This document shows positions 12,001 through 24,200 of a stretch of 64,000 nucleotides of DNA, one piece after another. The notes below the pieces were generated by a model, which was not told the DNA's origin, did not search any database, and worked only from the letters and a program-made list of their open reading frames with translations. The stretch covers positions 682,001-746,000 of the forward strand of contig PZJY01000001.1 in assembly GCA_031472005.1 (NCBI GenBank), written 5' to 3'. Numbering within the stretch: position 1 is the first letter of the stretch; the number at the start of each line of letters is the position of its first letter. The DNA comes from Tetracladium setigerum. Lineage: Eukaryota > Ascomycota > Leotiomycetes > Helotiales. The position numbers and the translations under genes were made by a program.

Positions 12001-12692
12001 ACCACGAGCGCCTTGAAGAATTCGAATTGTTCATAGAAGCAACTCTTTTGCGCAACCTGTGCGTACCTACATATCCCACAGTTTACGCTAGCACCCAAGA
12101 GAATGTCACAATTGGATTCTTCTGCACTGATTGCAACAAACCAATTGAGAACGATCCACTCATTCCTAACTCTGTTTGGAGTTGTCCAAGATGCAAGCGT
12201 GCTATTGCCCCATGTGCAATCTGTCAGAGCCGCGAACTCCATAGAGATGCTAAATACCTGGACAATATCGAAGTAAAGTCAGGAATGTGGTTTCTTTGTC
12301 CTGGCTGTGGTCATGGGGGTCATGCGAGTTGCATGCAAGCGTGGCATGCTGGACCGGAGTTCTCTGAGGGCTCTGAAATATCTGGGGGCTGTTGTCCTCT
12401 TGATGGCTGCCTGCATCCATGTCTTCCTGGTGCTTGGAGACAGCAGCGGGATGAGGAGAGGAGTATACTCAAGTCAAGGGAGCTAGAGGGCCTGGTGCGA
12501 GAGAATTCAAGGGGTAGTGCTGGGCGAGGAACTGGAAGGGGTTACGGAGTCCGGAGGGACGTCCGGGAAGTCAATCAGTCTAGAGCGGTTGAGGGTGTGC
12601 GAATGGCACTCAACCTCTCAAGTTCGGGGGTGGAGCGAAGGAAGAGTGTAAAGCTCGTCGCTCCTGGAGAGGAAAGAGGCCCTGGTCAATGA
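9087..12692 (+). CDS. RTC1: SEA complex subunit Rtc1/Sea2 (WDR24 homologue)
   Basis: A single-exon frame of about 1201 residues. I start it at ATG 9087; ATG 9108 (MRKLLGQPS) is a close alternative. Residues about 50-410 form WD40 repeats, with blocks such as GHPISCLDRSPDGQRAIVAG, WNGRITVYDL, SASQDGTVKSFDLR, SGGMDQNCHVWDFG and STVHIWDLARPG. A long serine/proline-rich linker follows. The C-terminus has a zinc-binding RING-like region: CTDCNKPI, WSCPRCKRAI, CAICQSR, FLCPGCGHGGHASCMQAWH and a final CCPLDGC. This order is that of Rtc1/Sea2 and animal WDR24, part of the SEA/GATOR2 complex that promotes TORC1 signalling at the vacuole. Length fits the family. The gene is intact, so it is a useful control for the frameshifts elsewhere in the window. 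Confidence 0.92.
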   Translation: MIHRNKVMRKLLGQPSATATTPTEQINTSVLDSPQIRPSASQNSSHKAGHPISCLDRSPDGQRAIVAGSQLFKVLRIDGANTTEDFDVRAAISSFASANDPSAATLEQLNIKTIRWSHGTMDTTVITACWNGRITVYDLNRASEGLEVGRIKDHARAVHKLAINPFKPTWLLSASQDGTVKSFDLRMPTKARNTSLFNAGNTFKGNAEAVRDVAWSPSDGMEFACATDAGVILKWDARKSNAPIFKLSAHASACFSISWHPDGEHLVSGGMDQNCHVWDFGKTAERNQKPRYSFTAPAPVSALAWRPACWSATAQGRRAAQVTVAYDDSNSARNQTSTVHIWDLARPGMPYKEIDQWTNAPTGILWNTRDLLWSVDAEGVFRQTDVAFVSQAVDRRSLSTFSFSPTGDVLMLLEERKATHRVRPSTTSSGVSPSVQRDLPVSLFSVSRSDSEDDVVGSFLGPRHRKGLRRRRSERSGHLSTTPPTTTSMVDKKIMSLDEAVGVTGLYKPQQIVAIGHAPGATKKSTYHYYTNHYLLALEQYRSKADRTTVNFRLATLMENYAIVAEHAGHFRLAQTWRVLAHTMNLLLTRRAEYHRQKRLAPAPPKEAPPKKSLKDFRNRGAETPKKSRSDRGGDTPRRQLRAQTPAGSPIQHPARVTLSEEPESTSNVTTPVVRAVRDAISSQTREAMHTSLAIEDDPLSLPETIQQIPSSGPIPVPGSKRISNHSKPSEEGYDFYGIDSFSPVVEYTAPQVKQPLRLEYSSEAAPQRIQPLRHDSSESFQMFSTSSESQATRFMSSSESDGRNSPIRGSELRDRVASWESSFGSNQAGVNPDSHTSSMDTSSQGATNTSRAHTSDIPPVLPILRIQEASAPATQDQPPLADSTTPQIEDVPVTPKFSQDPNIIASDFDPWPNDPDFAISPIDPTVLVQRTIQFEVQFGPLTAAIIILLLRPLLPEDAIDDIQAPAILRTYHERLEEFELFIEATLLRNLCVPTYPTVYASTQENVTIGFFCTDCNKPIENDPLIPNSVWSCPRCKRAIAPCAICQSRELHRDAKYLDNIEVKSGMWFLCPGCGHGGHASCMQAWHAGPEFSEGSEISGGCCPLDGCLHPCLPGAWRQQRDEERSILKSRELEGLVRENSRGSAGRGTGRGYGVRRDVREVNQSRAVEGVRMALNLSSSGVERRKSVKLVAPGEERGPGQ

Positions 12693-15600
12693 TTTTCGGT
12701 TGAGATTTACAGTCATTCGGCGTTTGATAGATACCCTGGTCAGGAATTTTGTTGCATTATATCGACAGGCGCTTTTGTTTTTTGAATTCTGGTCACCGAT
12801 TACAATACTGATAAAAAGGGAGAACGACGTAATACTACAGAAGAAAAAGAAACCTTTGACTGCTAGGTAAAGAAATTCCTTTCTTTTGCAAAACTCCTAT
12901 TTCCCGTGTCTCTTTGGTCGTAGTTGCAGTTTATACTTGGGCTATTCATGCCGCATAAGATCCCATGCGGCAACTTGGCAATGGCCACCAGCTTTCCCGG
13001 TGTTAGACAGAGCGATCAACATATTTAATGCCCCTCGCGAATAGTTCTACGATAACCTTTCCTATCAACTGAGCGAAATCGGCTACACAACTTATCAGTA
13101 TCGTTACAGTAACGCTCAAATCACAGAACATGATATCAGCCACGGAAGAAGGCCGGCAAGGATGTTGCCACGACAAGAACCTCATCCCAGAAGCCACGAA
13201 GAACGCATGTGCTATGTAAGGATGAAATGCAAAGGATCGGAACGCCATTTTTTCGCTCACCATTTTCTCATTTCGGTATTGCTTTTTATTTCTTTCCTTC
13301 TAGAACAATGTGAGAGAAGGAATGGAACAATGGAATGCGCCGCAAGCGATAACTGAAGCCCGGCTAGTGTGGGTTGGCGCGAGCAAAGGGATGGATATGC
13401 AGATCTGTCTTTCGCAAATGCAAAGTATGTGGGCGCGGATTTGCGGCACAATAGTTGGTGGAATCGTAAACCTACAAGTAAGAATGTGACACGGAAGCCC
13501 TTCAATCCTTCGAGAAGCTGGAGAGCGGGTGGTTAATTGGTTCAACTGGTCGTCATGAACCCTTCTGTACATATGCTAGCTTGCCGCTCCCGCCACATCT
13601 TTCTCACCGGCTCGTCACCGTCTCGACTTAACTTGAACCTAACTCATTCCATTCCTTTGCATATTGAGGCTTCTGCAGTGAAACCAGTTGTTGTGGATGT
13701 TGTTTGTTGCGTGTGGTTGTGACCCTGAGGGACTGCAGATGTACGTGAGTTCTGATATGTATCATACATAGCTTGGCTTTTCTTTTTGTGGCGTCTTGAT
13801 AGGAAACGTTTGCAAACAAGTTTTTGGACGCGGAATCGTATACAGTAGATGGCGCAAATGCAGGGAAATGTAAGGGTCAGGAGACGACTTCCGCCAAGTG
13901 ACAACCTTCACTGCATTATTGAGTGGAGAATCGTGGATACGAGTTTTGATCATTGTGCTTGCGATGGTGTTGTTTGGCTAAAAAACCAGATTCAAATGAT
14001 CAGCGATCTGTCTGCAAGGGATGATCGAGAAACGAAAAACCAACCTCCGCTCCCGTAACCCGGTCACGAAACGTTCCTCCCTCACACCAGCAGCATGCTG
14101 AAGACTGCCGGCATAGATTGACATGACATGGACATGACAAGCGGACATCCTCTAGGCTGTAGTTCCAAACGATGGCTTGACTATCAAGGGGACAAGTTGC
14201 TTGCCTTGCTTGACATCGCAGAAGCGCGCGTTCGCTCGTCTTTTGTTGGTTGCAACTTGCGAGATGCTTATCGCGCAAGTGCGTGCGTGATCCTCTTTTT
14301 TTTTATGAGCTTCTGTGATTAATGATCACGAGGGAAATTAAATATGGATAGTCCTACTTCTAACCGCTAGCTAAGATTGAAGTTGTTTCATGATTCGGTG
14401 GCAGATCTTTTCTCTCGCAACCTCGGCGAGGTGCACATGTGTTTTTGGTGAGGCTCGCTTATCCGGACTCTTGGCGCTAGTGCCCGTTCCAGCCAATGAC
14501 CAGATTCCCGGGTCCAGCTGAGAGATCTGTTGTTGAAAGCGGGAGGTTGGGATTTTTTGTGCTTTGTGGAGGGCAGGAGGAGTTGGTGGCTGTCGCATCG
14601 AAGAGAGAACCTCTTATTTTAGAGGGTCGCAGAGGGTTTCCCTACAGGAAATTTGGTGGTCTGCTTTTGCGCAATTTGGTGCTTTGTTTACCCTCATGGG
14701 GTGTTGTGTTGACTTGAGACGTTGCAACCAAAGCAATCTGCTGTGGTTCTAAAACTTGTCATAACAGTCGTTTGGAATGACACTGGGTTGAACAAGCAAA
14801 GCTTGTGGATTAGGGTCTCCTCAAAATCAAATTATGTTGAACTGTTTGTTTTAGTTTTTAGGAGCAGATCGATTGTCCCAGTCAACGACTCAGTGCCATG
14901 CACGATAACGAGACCCTTTGATGTCTTTGTATGTATCGCAAGTCCACCAGCAATTGTATTCCTGACCATTTTATCGCTCTTGTCGTTGTTCGAGTACGAG
15001 TAATGGAGGTCGCGATAAAGGTTCCATCCTAGATGCACAAAGCAACCCTTCTTGGAAACTAACACTTCCCCGCGCATGGCCACACTCGCCCTTCAATCAT
15101 CCCGTATCATTACAACCATGGTCTGAGACCAATTTCTCTCTTATTCCCTCGCTATTCAAACGTTCAATAAGTTGTGAAGTGTGTTGTCGCAGATCGTTTT
15201 TGGGTTTGGTTTTGGCGTCAATTGGGAAATCGTTGATGATTACGACGACATACAATACGAAAATTTGCCAGTAGATCTGCTGTAAAACTATATTCTATTA
15301 GATTTCGTCAGACATTATCAGATTTGAGAATGCTCAGAGTGATGGAGGTGCTGGATAGAAGGTTTGAATGAAGCATACCATTAACAACTAACGATTTTTA
15401 ACGAGATCTTCGCCCGCACCATCAAAAGGACCTTACGATCATCGAAAACATGCCGCAGTGCTCCATATCGAGATTTAACATGCCTTAGCCGATGGCATAT
15501 AGATTCGAATGTGAGGTGCTGTTCGTTGTCCATCCATGTGTCTGGGGATTTCGAAATTGCCCCCGGGGACGACTCACGACAGAGAAAAGTTCGCGGCACC

Positions 15601-18200
15601 CGCGCTTTGTTAACCCACGTAGCCTTTCTCAGTCCAAAAAAAACAGAAACTCTTAGTTCTGTCTTCGGAACAGCTGTTTGAAGATGGCATTTGATCATGG
15701 AGGGATGGGAATGAGTGCGTGTCCACGGCGAGTCGGCAACAAAGTTTGGAATCGACTTTCCAGAATGGGGAGAGCAGCCTCGCCTCCACGAAAGAATTCG
15801 CGCAAGAAATTCCGCTGGTAGCTCTTTTATCACTTTCCGAGAAGCTATAAATCTGTATGAGCTGGAAACATTCGATGATCACCTCGTATATTTGGAATGG
15901 TGAAAGAGTCAAGACACCACGCCTTCGTCGTAGATCGTCGCAAGTGGCCATGTGCAGGATTCTATGGTTCATTAAGAAGATACGAGACACGCCCAGCTCA
16001 GATTATGGGTTCATTATAGTGATTGGGACTGGGAGCAGTATGCTGTTCAACATCACTGGTGGGGAATATGGGACAATCACTGGGGGATCTTCCCAGGCCT
16101 GAATCCAACTCTGCTCTTGCTATGGACGTGTGGTCTTACGCCCAGAGTCTATGGTTTTCCCCATGTATTCATGAAACTTTAAATATCATTTCAAATCGTT
16201 CCGACGGATTCGTTCTTTAATAGTAAGAGAGGATGGGAATTCTGTTCGCACTCCTCGGGAAGAAATTGGCGACGATCCCGAATCAACCATGCTTGTCCTT
16301 CAACAGTATTGCCGAAATCTTTAGCGTCAGTGCATGGGAAGTGCTGTGTTATAGATTTAATTCTAGCGGTATCAATCTCAGGGGAATATGAGAGGATGAG
16401 TCGCAAGCAATGTGTGAGAATTAGCTTCCCGGCATCGCAACGACAAACAACTCCAAGTCACCAATCTTACTGCCTTGCTTTGTAAAACTGTGCAAGAATA
16501 AGTTCTTCGAGTTCTCTCATATTTGCGATACTATTAAAATTATCAGACGCCAAACATCAGTACACACAGGAAGTTAAATCCAATCCCCACATCTCACGGT
16601 CATGGTTCATGATCCCACTGAAACTTCACCGGCTCTCGGTTGCATTCTTGTTGATCCAGTCCAGCACATCACATCACCATCTTCGCCCCCAAGATTAGAG
16701 TTAAGTTTCATATCGTCCCCTCGTCCATCGAACGCTGTTAAATTATTGGCTTCGGCTTGTAGTCGTTTACGGTGCCGGACTTCTCGCTCCCTGAGGGATT
16801 TTCCCCTACAGCGGTGATGCTCAAGTTGCCTCTCTCTTCCCTACCAGAATATTGTACAACCTCTCGCGATCTTCCCCGCCTCGAGTCTTTCCAGTCACAG
16901 ACAAGCCCACTATTTTGAACAACGAAGCTAGTCAGACTGTGGAAATTCGTGCATGCTTCACAAGCTCTCAAGTGTATCCCAGGTGTGCTTGACAGCTGCC
17001 ATGATCCTCCATGGCTTGCATCACATCTATTTTCAAAAAATGGCCATTTGTCCATAGCTGCAGTCTTCTCCACCACCAACACTTAATCAGTGATTGTTTT
17101 AGACGTTACAGGAACAACAGAACTAATCTCACCTTTTGAAGGTCTCGATGGCCAGAATATGAGCCTGCCAAAGCATTGAAACTGTACAAGAACTACCTGA
17201 GAATTCAATGTTCTTCTCTACTTATTTTAGGCTTAAAATGCCGACTTTGGTTTCACCCAAGAAATGTTTTTCCTTCCCAAAATATCCATTTATCCCAATC
17301 CAAAAATCGAACTCGTACATGCAAAGTATTTCTTCCTATCACATTCCTGCTAACCAATGAGCGATCAGAGAAAGCCAAGCTTTTTTCACAGATGAACCAT
17401 ATTTCTGGTATTTGATTTTAGGCAGTAAATGACCTTTTTTTTTCGTGGGGTAAGATCAGTCTGTGTGAGCTGATTATTCTGGTTAGGAAAATGTCGTCAG
17501 GAGGATTATTGGGTGAGGTATGCAGGATTTACATTATGTGGTTGGTTCATCATCATGAAATCTCATTTTTCTGCCTGGCCGGGACCGTTTTTCAACCTAT
17601 GAGGGTCACAGTGATATTATTTTCGTTTTTAACAAATCATGGCACTGCATGATATACTCGTGACTTTGAATGCTTGAAGTCTTCCTACACGTTGTGAGGC
17701 GCAGTTAATGTACTGTACCTCTGTCGAACGACATCTGCAGGCCACACACCTTCACCAACCGAGATGCGCTGCGACCACTATCGAAATTTAATCTGGTGAA
17801 ACTCTGTTTCTGTCACGGCTGCGAGATGCAAGGTCTCTCGGATTCCGGATGTGGCATCACAGCCGATCACAGCCGCTGTGCTCTTTCGTCTCAATCGAGA
17901 GATGCAGGCAATCCTTTTAAAGAATACAACTTCACTCCCATCTTTCCTCGCATTATTCTATAACTTTTCAAAAATCGATCAAGACTGCATATCTTCATGA
18001 AATAGCTCGCATCTACGGAAGAAGCCCACAGGTTACACCAACGAAATATGAAACCATCGCCCCCAAGCCATTCCAACAGAGAACAGCAACAACAACAATA
18101 GCGCACTTCTTCAACTTCCAAGTTTCCGGTGCATCTTCACCGTTTCTTCAACTCCCTCTCCCTCTCCGGCACTCATAGCCTCCCAATCAAATGATCCCAC

Positions 18201-18246
18201 CACCACAAACGCACACACACACATACACCCACACCCACACACAACA
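18201..18246. repeat. CA-rich microsatellite
   Basis: An imperfect (CA)n/(CCCACA)n stretch within a C-rich region. Confidence 0.8.
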
Positions 18247-18720
18247 CCTCAATCACAACAAATTGGAGAAAAGAACCTCCCTTTCATCTTCAAGTCTCTT
18301 TCCCATCTCACACATCCTCAGCCCGCCACCACAATAACCACCAGCCATAATCAGATGATTTGCATCATAGACCACAATCCACGTCGTTGTGCCGTTGACA
18401 TCCAGCCGTAAAAGCCTCCTCCCTTCCAAACCCCTTCCCGCAATGTTTTACAGACGGCAACGGCACCTCAAATTAGAAAGTCATCACTTACTGTATTGAC
18501 ACAAAACCACATAAACCAACGTAAAACAACCTACCAAACACCCCAAATCTATTTCCCATAACACAGATATAAATAAACAACGAAACCACAAAAAACTATT
18601 ATCTCAAAAATATCACCCAAATGCAAAGACTTCCCCTCCCCTCCCCCTGCCAAAAAAAGGATGTGCTCGCTCATGCACTCGTCTAATTTCGAATACGCGC
18701 AGGAAGCTACCAAGCAGAGA

Positions 18721-18739
18721 GTCAGTCAGTCAGTCAGTC
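18721..18739. repeat. tetranucleotide repeat (GTCA)n
   Basis: Nearly five perfect copies of GTCA in non-coding sequence. Confidence 0.85.
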
Positions 18740-19740
18740 GCCCGCAACCGCGGCCGCGACCAGGCTTTCCTTTTCCAAAAACGACCCCCTCCTCTCCACT
18801 CCTCCCTTCTCCATGCTTTTCTCACCCCGTCCGTCTAATAACGAGACCACTACCGCCGCCGTTGGTTGGATAGATTATTCCTATGCAGTAGAACCGCCAT
18901 CTGTGGGGCCTAGACTGAATCCATCTTTTAATTTCATTCACTTACTTTTATTTCCCCCGGGGCTTCTCCCCCCCCTTTCTTTTCTTTTTTTCCTTGTTCC
19001 TTTTCTTCCTCTGGCTCTCCTCTTCGTTTTCTCCTTTTGGAAAAAATATTGGGCTTGGGCTCCAATTAAGCCTGCGGGATTAGGTGGTTAATAGCCAGTC
19101 ATATAAGCGCCCACCCGAACGGTCGGTACCTCCAGGCTACTTAATGTCTTCTTTCTGGTTGGTCGGTGGTTCGTTCGGGTGGTGTTGAAAAATGAGGAAC
19201 TTGATGCGGGGATTTATTAATATAATTTTTTTTTACGCACGTTACTTGCGGTGGTGGAGGTACTTATGTGTGCATGTTATATGTCACGGCGCATTGTTCT
19301 TCTCTGTTTATTTTGGTTTGGTGTTTATTTTCGGCTGTTTTTTTGGGGGGTTGACGCGGAAAAGGCAATAGTGCAATACTTTAGAGGCTTTGAGGATGGA
19401 TGATGGACAACGATGGAATGCGAATTTTGAAGAGGGTTTGATTGAATGTTTCCAAAAAAATGATCGTGTTTCTCGTTATGGGTAGGTGCTAGCAGTGATA
19501 ATCTACAAATGAAGAAGAGCTCCAGCACCCGACTTTATTTAATTCTTTGCATGCACCAGCTGTTGCTGTTCAATGAGCTATCCTCAGTCGTAAGAAAATG
19601 TGATTCCATTGTATATCTCATCCCATCCCGAGCGCCCAAAAGAAAGAGATAAGCCATAGAAATGTAAATAGCCGAGTCGTGTGGGAATCTCTGAGACAAA
19701 GAAAAAGAAAACCGCCCATGAAAATCACCTATCCTCTACA

Positions 19741-21278
19741 TCACCACCTCCGCTGGTGATCTTCCTGATGCTCTTGCTTTGTCCATTGTCCATGCTGTGT
19801 TTGATTTGGTTGAACGTAGCGTGGCTGCTGCTTTTGTGCGTGTGCATGTCCGTAATACTGTAAAGAAGCCTCACTCCCTGAACGACTGCAAATCTTGTCC
19901 ATGGTAGTAGAGTATCCAGAAGGTAGAGTTATTGATGGGGTAACTGAGAATGGCTGGCGGTGGTGATAATTGTTTTCTGTTGGGCGATTGTCATGCCATG
20001 AAGACTCGACTTCAGGTGACGCGTGTTCAGACTTGATGGCAGAAGAAGCCTCTTGGTCTTTGTCCGTGTCCTTGTCTTCTTCTTCTTCTCCTCCTTCTTC
20101 AGTGTGTCTCTTCACATGAGTTAGCAAAGTTAATGCGCCTGATATAAGACTATGTATGACATACCCTCAATTTGTCAATCAACCTCTTTGTTCGCATTTG
20201 GGCACAGGGCTCAAGCAAAACGACATTAAATTCCATATTAATCATTTGCAGCCTGGTTGCCCACTTTACTTTCCCTCTTGCCAATTCCAACAATCTACGC
20301 TCAAGAGGTGTAATTGATGGCGGAATCTGGAGGTTGAGAAGGTCGGTGTTGTCCCTTCTACCTGCAGAAGCAGACTTTTTGGAATTCTTTTTCTTCTTTG
20401 TCACCTTTTGGGCAGGAGGTGATGAGGAAGTCGAATGATTTGAGAAGACCGAGGTCTGTCGACGTGGAGTCTTGTCTTTTGTGGTAGCTGGTGGATAAGG
20501 CGCAATAAGAATTGGTGTCATGTTTGTACTTTGATAACTGGCAGAACTCGATGCACTCAATGGCGGTGTCGGCGATTGTTGTGGGTAATAAACCTTGTTG
20601 TACCCTCCCGAGGTGGAGTTGTTCGAGTATGTGCTTAGCGGTAGTCCTGTTGTACTTCCAGGAGCAGACGTCGCGGATGACACAGAGTAAGACCCGTAAT
20701 ACGGCTCAGGGGGGATTGCGTTGAATGAAGACCTGAACGGGAATGGGCTATTCTCCGATGGAATCTCGCTTGTAGAGTTTTTGTACTTCATCGGCTCATT
20801 GTACTTGAATTCGCTCTCCTCTTGGAATAAATGATAAGGCGAGTTTGAAGTGGGCGACATCTTGATGTGCCTGTCTCCAGCCATAAGTGGACTCGATTTT
20901 GGGAAACTTGGAGGCGATCCAGCAACAGAAATTGGGTCATCAATGATGAATCACAAAGGGCGGGAACATTGAAGGAGGAGACCTGCAGTAAAGTGTTAGA
21001 AGCTATTCAGTGCAGTGAATCCTTACTTCCAATGACCACCAGAGAGACGTACGTACTGCGCTATGAGACATGTAATCAAGACCATGAATCTGTGCCCGTC
21101 CAGGTTGGATCATGTATGCATCCGTCGCCATTGTTGTCGACACCATCATGTCTGGGCTGTAGCATTGGCTTCGTCCTGGGTAATATGCGGAGTTTGTCTG
21201 CTGGCTATTCCTGGGAGAATAGGTCGAGTCCTGATGTTGCCTCTGCTTATGGTGATAGGAGTGACTGTGTTCTCCCAT
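19741..21278 (-). CDS. hypothetical low-complexity protein, possibly a nuclear regulator
   Basis: Three minus-strand exons are proposed: 21278-21057, 20982-20165 and 20109-19741. The introns are 20983-21056 (GTACGT, CTAAC, CTGCAG) and 20110-20164 (GTATGT, GCTAAC, GTGAAG), and both junctions are in phase 0. The start is ATG 21278 (MGEHSHSYHH). Within exon 2 the frame changes by one base near 20919-20920 (a GG on the coding strand); with one more G there, all three exons read as one protein of about 469 residues. It is rich in Q, S, Y and P. It has a basic block (KVTKKKKNSKKS), a conserved-looking stretch SITPLERRLLELARGKVKWA followed by LEPCAQMRTKRLIDKLR, and an acidic region after the last intron. 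I do not recognise the family. The exon structure is fairly well supported; the function is unknown. Confidence 0.6.
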
Positions 21279-24200
21279 CTTGAACGTCGGTTGGTGACTT
21301 TGTGTTGTTGTGTTGTTGAAGTTGATAAGATCGAACAATGACTGTCATCACCGATATGACTGACGAATAAGTAGTGAAACCCCAGCCGGTTGAAAATTCA
21401 AATAGTGGAATAAGGTCTGGCGATGATCTCGAGGTTGTTGGGAAGTGACTAGATGTGGACCTTGACTGGCGAGATGGCTGTAGATATATAGAGAATCTCT
21501 GTGGGATCTGTCGTGGGAACACAAGTCTAGGTTGTTGTGATGGTGCAAGAAGGAAGGGAGCCTCGTAGTCAAGAAGATCTTCTTGGATGTACAGTAATGT
21601 GGCAGGGGGCCCGAGATTTATCCAGGCTAGAAGGCACAGCAACAACACTCTGCCCCGGTCCCTGACAAGGGGCCTGTTTAGGGAGGAGACGGGGAGCGAT
21701 TAGCATACAATGGGGGACATGCATCAAAAGATAGCCGCCGAGAACGGTCATCCAGAAGCGAAAGCGACGAGACACACGGCACTTCAACGGGATCGAGCGC
21801 ATATTAGTTGCACATAATGAGGACTTGTTGGAACTTGGATGAAGTATACGCTACAGCCGCGAGGAGGTAGACGTCAAGTATGTTTTGCGCCTGGGGACAA
21901 GGATGGTCTTTCGGCTGGGGAAGAGATCGAGTCGGCGAAGGAGAAGGAGGACGAGGAGTGAACCGGACCGACCATTGAACCGAATTGCCAAAATCTCCTG
22001 TTATCCAAAGTCGCTCTCCTTTCTGTATGAGATAACACGAGCTCTCGTGGAGACAATATCTAGGACAGGCCGCAGAACAACATCTAACTGCTAGAGTGTA
22101 CACAAAGTGGAGGGTGACAGCAGAAGCATCGGAGGAGGGTCCAAGTCCGGCGATAGTGCAATCTTGCCTGCGGAGCCATAAAGAGAGGGAGGTACTATAC
22201 AATAGGTGCGGAAGTCAGGCTTCTCGGAAGTAGTTGTGGAGTACCGGAACGCAATATTGGGGGAGGGTTGAACGGCCGGACCATCTGGCGGGGGGAACGA
22301 TAGCACTGCTGTACTGTACCTAGTAAGTGGAGCATCATATTGCGCACTCAGAGTCAGAGGTAATTACAGTGGCAGCAAAAGGCCACAGCGAGAGAGTGCT
22401 CATCCGTCCAGTTCGAGTGGTGCAAGAAAGATCCATCCAGGGAGCCCCTTTGTAGGCTCATCCAGGTCATGACCTCGCACGCACTTGCATCTGTATGCCC
22501 TCCCTCCGGCTCCCTCTGACTTCCTCTGGCCCCCGTCTGGCCCCTTCTGCCCCCAAGCCTCCTTTTCTGCCCCATGCAGGACAGTGTTTCGGCCAGCGAA
22601 GGGGAGGAATTGAGCCCGTAACGTGATTGAGAAAAGTCCAGCTTGGCAGAACCCGACAGTTCGGGTCGTGACCAGGTGTCAACAAAAGCGGCCAATCACA
22701 GAGCTTAGCGAATTCCAAGCGAGCCTGTGATAGGGGGAGGCCAATTCTAGCCGCGCGCCATATTTGTGCAGAAACGGCACGGTGTGCATCGGCCACCAGC
22801 ACACAACGTACGATCTCATCTTGGACTCGATAAGTGATGATGGCAAGCAAGCAACTACTTTGACGCGTTGGGGCGATGCGGTGCAGTGCAATTTGCCAAA
22901 TACAGCGTGACCCGTCCGGTCGCTCATTGGTATGTTGACGATGATTATCGCAGCGTCTGGCGAGTAACATTACCCGAATATGCGACTGGCGAGTGACGAG
23001 CGACGAGCTTCGACGATGGATAATGAATGGTAAATGGACTCATTATTGTAAGGTCCTGAATGTACGAGTGAGTAGTGTTGGCTGTGTCGTAGTATGCCGG
23101 ATAGCTGCCGTGCGCTGAAGATGGCTCAATAATTATTGAGAATCTTTGCGGCATGGAAGCTTGGGGCCTTGTTCGAAGCTGATTGCAGCGATCTCCTCGG
23201 CTCATTCTTCTCGAGCACAACACACAACGGAACGGTCCAAGACTGGGGTGGCATCCGGATCAATTCTTCCTGCCTACACCCTGGTCACATAGTTTCCAGG
23301 ACCCCCCCTGGCTGCACTGCAGTGCGTGTTGCTGGCCCTCAAATCCCGTCAGATCCATCTTTCACGCTAACACCTGTAAATAATCTTTTCTTTCTGATCA
23401 ACTTCCTCGACCTGCGCAGGGGTCAGGATCAGGTGTGCATGAACGATTTCCGTGAAATGAATGCACGGCGCTTGATTTTCATCCAATTTGTTTTGGATGT
23501 CATAGCGGCCTGTTCATTCCCTTGTTGAAATCGTCCAGTAAGATGAATTCGAAAGATCGGCACCATCAGATCGTGAGTTGGGTGCGTCTGCGCACCGTGC
23601 GGAAATCTTGCTTCTGTGCGAAGCAGAGGCAGCGCTTCTCCTTGACGCCTCACAATAGCAACGCAGCCGCCGGCAATGGAGAATTGACTTTGATATGTCC
23701 TCACTCTCAATTGACTATAGAGAAGTTTTTCATATCAAAACCCTCGAACGTTTTTTGTTCCTTTCTTGCACAAGTGTTTTGTTGCATATATATAACGAGG
23801 TAGAGCCCATAAAATCCGAAGCACCGAGTATAAATCTCGCCAGTGTGGCCATCTCCTCTGGGTGGGAAGATTCCCCGTTGCACATGCTCTATTAATTTGC
23901 CTAGATGCGAACGGATCAGCCGTACCGAAGTGAAGCCTGTCCTCCATCAACAGAGCAGAGATTTTTTCCTCGCAGACCAATGGGGGTTTGACTCAGGTTG
24001 AAACTGGAGCTGCCAGCTCCGCTTATCTTTGACTCTCAATGGGGGGGTCGACAGGCTTGCTTCAAGTTGTGCGGAACCAATGGCCAAAATGATGTGCTGT
24101 TGTCAGCAGGCAGGCCCGTGTCGCTAATTTTGGAGAGCAGGTGTGATAGATGCGTATTCTGTAAACACGTAACCATCCATTGAGGTTAACATGAATTATA

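Larger units (their letters stand above)
12693..19740. other. 7-kb region with no gene seen
   Basis: No open frame here has both a sound ATG and a recognisable domain, and I could not join frames into a convincing spliced gene. It begins with the RTC1 3' region. Between about 18.1 and 19.1 kb the plus strand is rich in C and T with simple repeats, like a long fungal leader or promoter, yet no plus-strand gene follows. A TACTGTACC lies at 17711-17719. The last few hundred bases are likely 3' UTR of the minus-strand gene ending at 19741. Confidence 0.5.

Noticed and set aside
15381..15990. Minus-strand frames, one with F-box-like ELPAEFLARIL
   Set aside because: The short match is not followed by other F-box positions or a continued gene; probably chance.
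22467..22970. Minus-strand open frame of 167 codons
   Set aside because: Arg/Cys/His-rich composition of a chance frame in GC-rich sequence; no family resemblance.
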